A stretch of 27,475 nucleotides of DNA from an uncultured Saprospirales bacterium (GTDB taxonomy: Bacteria > Bacteroidota > Bacteroidia > Chitinophagales > Saprospiraceae). Positions 24,317 through 27,475 of the stretch are shown piece after piece. The stretch lies in contig CALAZP010000250.1 in NCBI GenBank assembly GCA_937926355.1, forward strand, positions 1-27,475, written 5' to 3'. A model generated the notes under the pieces. The model worked only from the letters and a program-made list of their open reading frames with translations. It had not been told where the DNA came from and searched no databases. Numbering within the stretch: the first letter of the stretch is position 1; each line of letters starts with the position of its first letter. A program made the position numbers and the translations under genes.

Positions 24317-27300
24317 CTTATTAATGTTGTGCTACCAGAATATATTTCAGTGATTCCATCGATAAAGGTAGCTTCTACTTTCCATAGATATATTCCCGGA
24401 CCCGCCAACTGATTCCGTACCAACCCGTCCCAACCTCCATTGATTTGATTGACTTCAAAATCACCAGACTTATGAACCATAACCCCCCATTGATCGTAAA
24501 CTACAAAGTTCTTTATAATCGTTCCAGCACTTCCATGGACTAGTAGCAAATCATTTTGCCCATCTCCATTCGGGGAAAATCCCGTAGGAACTTCTATAAT
24601 TCTATTCTTATCTACAACTAAAGTAATTTTATCAGACGCGCTACAACCATCTTTATCGGTTACCATGGCTTCAATAAAGGTAAGCTTATCCGGCAAAGCA
24701 ACTGGAGTAAAACAATCCAAACAACTTAAAATATCCGGTTCTGAAGAAATCCAACTTATATTAATAGGCAGATTACCATTAATTATTGAAGCTTCTAAAA
24801 GAACACTATCGCCTAAAAGGAGCGGTAAACTAGGAGGACCGATATCCAGTGAAATTTTTGGTGGGGATACTATAGTACCACCTGCACTGGATTTGCAGCC
24901 ATTATTATCTTTGATCCAGGCCGTATAACTGCCAGATGGCAATCCACTAAATCTGCTACCTGACGTAAAATTAGTTCCATCTAAACTGTAGGTAAAAGGG
25001 GCTGTCCCCCCAAAAGGAAAAATATCTATCGATCCATTTTCCTCTCCAAAACAAATCACTCTCTGGGTTTCTATTTCTACCTCCAAGGGACCTGGTTCCG
25101 TAATTTCAATTTCATCCCTAGTATTACATTGATTGGCGTCGGTAACAGTCACAGCATATTGCCCAGCCCCTAGATGATTTAAATAATACAGACTATCCCC
25201 CGTAGACCATAAATACGAATATGGAGCAACTCCGCCCTCAACGGACAACGTTAAACTTCCAAGGGTATCTCCATAACACAAATTATTGATGGTAGAAGCC
25301 TGTGTGGATAGTGGGGGTGGGCTTGTAATTTCTACTTGTGCCGTTTTGATACAACCTTCGCCGTTTTCAATATTAACCTCATAAGTCCCAACTTTTAATC
25401 CTACCGCTTTAGAGGTATTTTGATATCCAGTTTTAAAATCCCAGGTAAAAATAAAATTGGTATCCTGACTCCTCAGCTGCTCAATGGCTGCAGTTCCATC
25501 CACACCGCCATAACAACTAACTGGAGTAGTATTGATTTGAAAGGTAATATCAGTGGCAGGATTGAGAAATTTAGTCAAGGTATCCTTACATCCTGTAGGC
25601 GTGTAAGTAATCGTTAAAGTATAATAGAGGTCTCCCTCCAAATCTTCTAGCAAGGGTTTTTGTTCTCCAGTATTCCATGAAAATTCATAGTTGCTTATGT
25701 CACTGGTAGGTGGAATAGCTGCAATTTTTCCATCTTTATTGCCTACACAAGTAGGATTATTCGTAATGATATTAGGCGTGATACTCAATTGATCTGATGG
25801 AGTAAATGCAAAGGTATCTCTGCAGCCAGCTGAATCTGTAATGAAAACTTTATAAGCAAGAGTATCCAAGCTACTGTTAATGTAACCTTCAGTTGAATCC
25901 TCCCAGATATATCGGTAATTTCCCATTCCTCCTGTTCCCTTGACTTCAACAGTGTTATCTTTCGCTCCATAACACCCTTGTTGAGTTTGAACGAATGATG
26001 CGCCTAACGGCAAAAGAGGACCTGGGATTTCCAAATTTTGAGTTAAAGTACAGTTCCCTCCATCTGTGGCAGTCACTCGATAAACGCCCGCGGGAAGCTT
26101 TTCGATAGAGTGGGAGGTATCTCCATTATTCCAATTAAATGAATAAGGAACTTTGCCCCCTTTTCCTGTAATCTCAATTTGTCCATCGCTATCTCCAAAA
26201 CAAGTAATGGGAGTTATTTCAGATTCTAAATAAAAGGAATCTGGTTGGCTTATACTTATGGAATCTATGGCCAAACACCCCAAAGCATCTGTGACTATTA
26301 ATTGGTAATTCCCAGCGGCTAATTGATTCGCTCTCATCCCACCTTGCATGTTATAATCGCTCCATAGATAATTGATAGGACCTATTCCCCCACTTATATG
26401 TGCCAAAATAGAGCCATCACTGCCTAAATAACAACTGGGATCAACAACAGTAAATGAATCTATCTCAATGGCTTTCGGATCTATAATATCAAAACACCTA
26501 ATTGTCGAACAATTATTGATATCTGTTATGGTAACACAATAATTTCCAGATGAAAGATTGCTCAATATATCAGAGCTGGTTGCTCCTTGTCCCCAGTCAA
26601 ACTGATATGGTGCAGTCCCACCAGAAATAGTCATTTGAATTTGACCATCATTTCCTCCAAAACATTGAGGGGGAACTATGACAGCTGATGATACAGATAT
26701 GGAATCTGGTGCCGTAATTATTATAAAGGTATCCAAGGAACATCCTAAAATATCTTTTACCTCCAAAGGATAATCACCTGCTGCAAGGTTAGTCAAACTA
26801 TCTGTTTGAATTCCTTCACTAGTCCAATGGTAGTCAAAATCTCCGTTTCCGCCCATTGCGTTGACCTTAATACCTGCTATCTCGTCCTCAAAGCACAAAT
26901 TTTCTTGCAAAATGGTAGTGCTTATTTCGATAGGCGCTTTATCTGGAATTTCAAAGTCCACGGTATCTTGACAACCCATATCCGATACCAATACCCTGTA
27001 ATTACCTGGTGCTAGAGAGTCAAATAGATTTATATTATTTCTTGTTCCGGAACCAACTAATTCAAAAATAGGTGCCGTAGCAAATTGGGTAGTTATGATT
27101 ACCGATCCATCCTTCCCTCCCTGACAAGTTGGAGGAGAAAGATTAGCGGTGTCCGCCACCATAAAACAGGGTATATTTAAATTATAATTACTGGGAAGGG
27201 TAGGACATGGAGGATCATTTAGGGCTACCTGAACATCCACTGAAGTCCCCGGGGTTAGGTTCTGCAAAAGGTACTCATTGGTGTCAATAATATTAAATCC

Positions 27301-27475
27301 CCCGGGTGCATTATTGATGGATACATTAATCAGGTATTGTGAAGATTCATATTCTGTCCACCTAAATAAAATCCTTCCTGGTCCAATATTAAAGGTATCT
27401 ATCTGTAGGGGAGGGTAGGTCGGCAAACTGTCAATGGTTAAGGTGGTACTATCGCGGCAACCTAGATTATCCGAA
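24313..27475 (-). CDS. Giant SprB-repeat adhesin-like protein with T9SS type B sorting domain, N-terminus outside window
   Basis: The frame is open to the right edge, so only the C-terminal 1053 residues are visible. They comprise a short fibronectin-like region (around RILFRWTEYESSQYLINVSI), ten SprB-type repeats of about 77 residues each opening with C-F/Y-G-G-x-D-G and containing GGxxPYxxxWxxG, a PKD-like domain (SWISSEPDILSCLDC, then MVTDKDGCSASD), and a terminal domain starting VPTGFSPNGDGQND. That terminal domain has YDQWGVMVHKSGDF, GGWDG and PGIYLWKVEA, which is the gliding-motility-associated type B T9SS sorting signal. The protein should be exported by T9SS and displayed on or released from the surface, as a gliding adhesin or matrix component. 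The TTG at 27426 is internal. Confidence 0.93.
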   Translation of the reverse strand, partial: SDNLGCRDSTTLTIDSLPTYPPLQIDTFNIGPGRILFRWTEYESSQYLINVSINNAPGGFNIIDTNEYLLQNLTPGTSVDVQVALNDPPCPTLPSNYNLNIPCFMVADTANLSPPTCQGGKDGSVIITTQFATAPIFELVGSGTRNNINLFDSLAPGNYRVLVSDMGCQDTVDFEIPDKAPIEISTTILQENLCFEDEIAGIKVNAMGGNGDFDYHWTSEGIQTDSLTNLAAGDYPLEVKDILGCSLDTFIIITAPDSISVSSAVIVPPQCFGGNDGQIQMTISGGTAPYQFDWGQGATSSDILSNLSSGNYCVTITDINNCSTIRCFDIIDPKAIEIDSFTVVDPSCYLGSDGSILAHISGGIGPINYLWSDYNMQGGMRANQLAAGNYQLIVTDALGCLAIDSISISQPDSFYLESEITPITCFGDSDGQIEITGKGGKVPYSFNWNNGDTSHSIEKLPAGVYRVTATDGGNCTLTQNLEIPGPLLPLGASFVQTQQGCYGAKDNTVEVKGTGGMGNYRYIWEDSTEGYINSSLDTLAYKVFITDSAGCRDTFAFTPSDQLSITPNIITNNPTCVGNKDGKIAAIPPTSDISNYEFSWNTGEQKPLLEDLEGDLYYTLTITYTPTGCKDTLTKFLNPATDITFQINTTPVSCYGGVDGTAAIEQLRSQDTNFIFTWDFKTGYQNTSKAVGLKVGTYEVNIENGEGCIKTAQVEITSPPPLSTQASTINNLCYGDTLGSLTLSVEGGVAPYSYLWSTGDSLYYLNHLGAGQYAVTVTDANQCNTRDEIEITEPGPLEVEIETQRVICFGEENGSIDIFPFGGTAPFTYSLDGTNFTSGSRFSGLPSGSYTAWIKDNNGCKSSAGGTIVSPPKISLDIGPPSLPLLLGDSVLLEASIINGNLPINISWISSEPDILSCLDCFTPVALPDKLTFIEAMVTDKDGCSASDKITLVVDKNRIIEVPTGFSPNGDGQNDLLLVHGSAGTIIKNFVVYDQWGVMVHKSGDFEVNQINGGWDGLVRNQLAGPGIYLWKVEATFIDGITEIYSGSTTLIR
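24316..24603 (-). other. T9SS type B C-terminal sorting domain (within the adhesin gene)
   Basis: The last about 95 codons encode VPTGFSPNGDGQNDLLLVHG, YDQWGVMVHK, GGWDG and AGPGIYLWKVEATFIDG, the conserved landmarks of the gliding-motility-associated C-terminal (type B) domain. It marks the protein for the type IX system. Type B substrates generally depend on a PorP/SprF partner, which is encoded immediately downstream. Confidence 0.88.
24880..27135 (-). repeat. Ten SprB-type protein repeats, about 230-nt period
   Basis: Repeat openings (the Cys-containing C-x-G-x-x-D/N-G motif) map near 27130, 26900, 26660, 26440, 26200, 25970, 25745, 25515, 25280 and 25050. The spacing is 223 to 240 nt. 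Motif variants are CQGGKDG, CFEDEIAG (degenerate), CFGGNDG, CYLGSDG, CFGDSDG, CYGAKDN, CVGNKDG, CYGGVDG, CYGDTLG and CFGEENG. The protein pattern is regular, but the DNA has diverged strongly, so this is not a recent tandem amplification. Confidence 0.85.

Overview
The window reads as chromosomal DNA of a member of the phylum Bacteroidota, most plausibly a saprospiraceae-like or flavobacteria-like gliding relative. The basis is a SusC/SusD outer-membrane uptake pair, the gliding genes gldA-gldF-gldG, a PorP/SprF protein, a giant SprB-repeat adhesin with a type B type IX secretion (T9SS) sorting domain, AT-rich DNA, and mostly weak or absent Shine-Dalgarno sites. No species can be named from the sequence. 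I saw no mobile element, tRNA, rRNA, CRISPR array or pseudogene.

Layout. (1) 2-763 (+): C-terminal two thirds of an FMN-dependent alpha-hydroxy-acid (lactate-type) oxidase/dehydrogenase, cut by the left edge. (2) 13433 down to 752 (-): seven tightly packed genes, susC, susD, a palindromic terminator/attenuator, a 1098-aa double FG-GAP/VCBS lipoprotein, a vanadium-haloperoxidase-type lipoprotein, a CRTAC1-type FG-GAP/ASPIC protein with a C-terminal membrane tail, a small outer-membrane barrel and an SGNH hydrolase. Intergenic gaps are 4 to 81 nt, with one ATGA overlap. The last gene overlaps gene 1 tail to tail by 12 nt. (3) 13434-13599: divergent AT-rich intergenic region. (4) 13600-22075 (+): gldA, gldF, gldG, a DUF4340 protein, a zinc phospholipase C/P1-nuclease-type protein, a DUF368 membrane protein, aroE and proline dehydrogenase. 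(5) 27475 down to 22103 (-): the C-terminal 1053 residues of a SprB-repeat T9SS type B adhesin, its likely PorP/SprF partner (ATGA overlap) and an RlmI-type rRNA methyltransferase 3 nt downstream.

How the parts work together. Block 2 looks like an outer-membrane uptake system: SusC is the TonB-dependent channel and SusD the surface lid lipoprotein. Its accessory proteins are not glycosidases but two calcium-binding beta-propeller proteins, a haloperoxidase/phosphatase-fold enzyme and an esterase. This is the most interesting part of the window, because the substrate is unknown and the enzymatic equipment is unlike a classical polysaccharide utilization locus. Blocks 4 (5' part) and 5 belong to gliding and type IX secretion: the GldA/F/G transporter in the cytoplasmic membrane, and a secreted adhesin with its outer-membrane partner. 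The rest of block 4 is housekeeping metabolism and envelope biology (polyprenyl-phosphate transport, shikimate pathway, proline catabolism).
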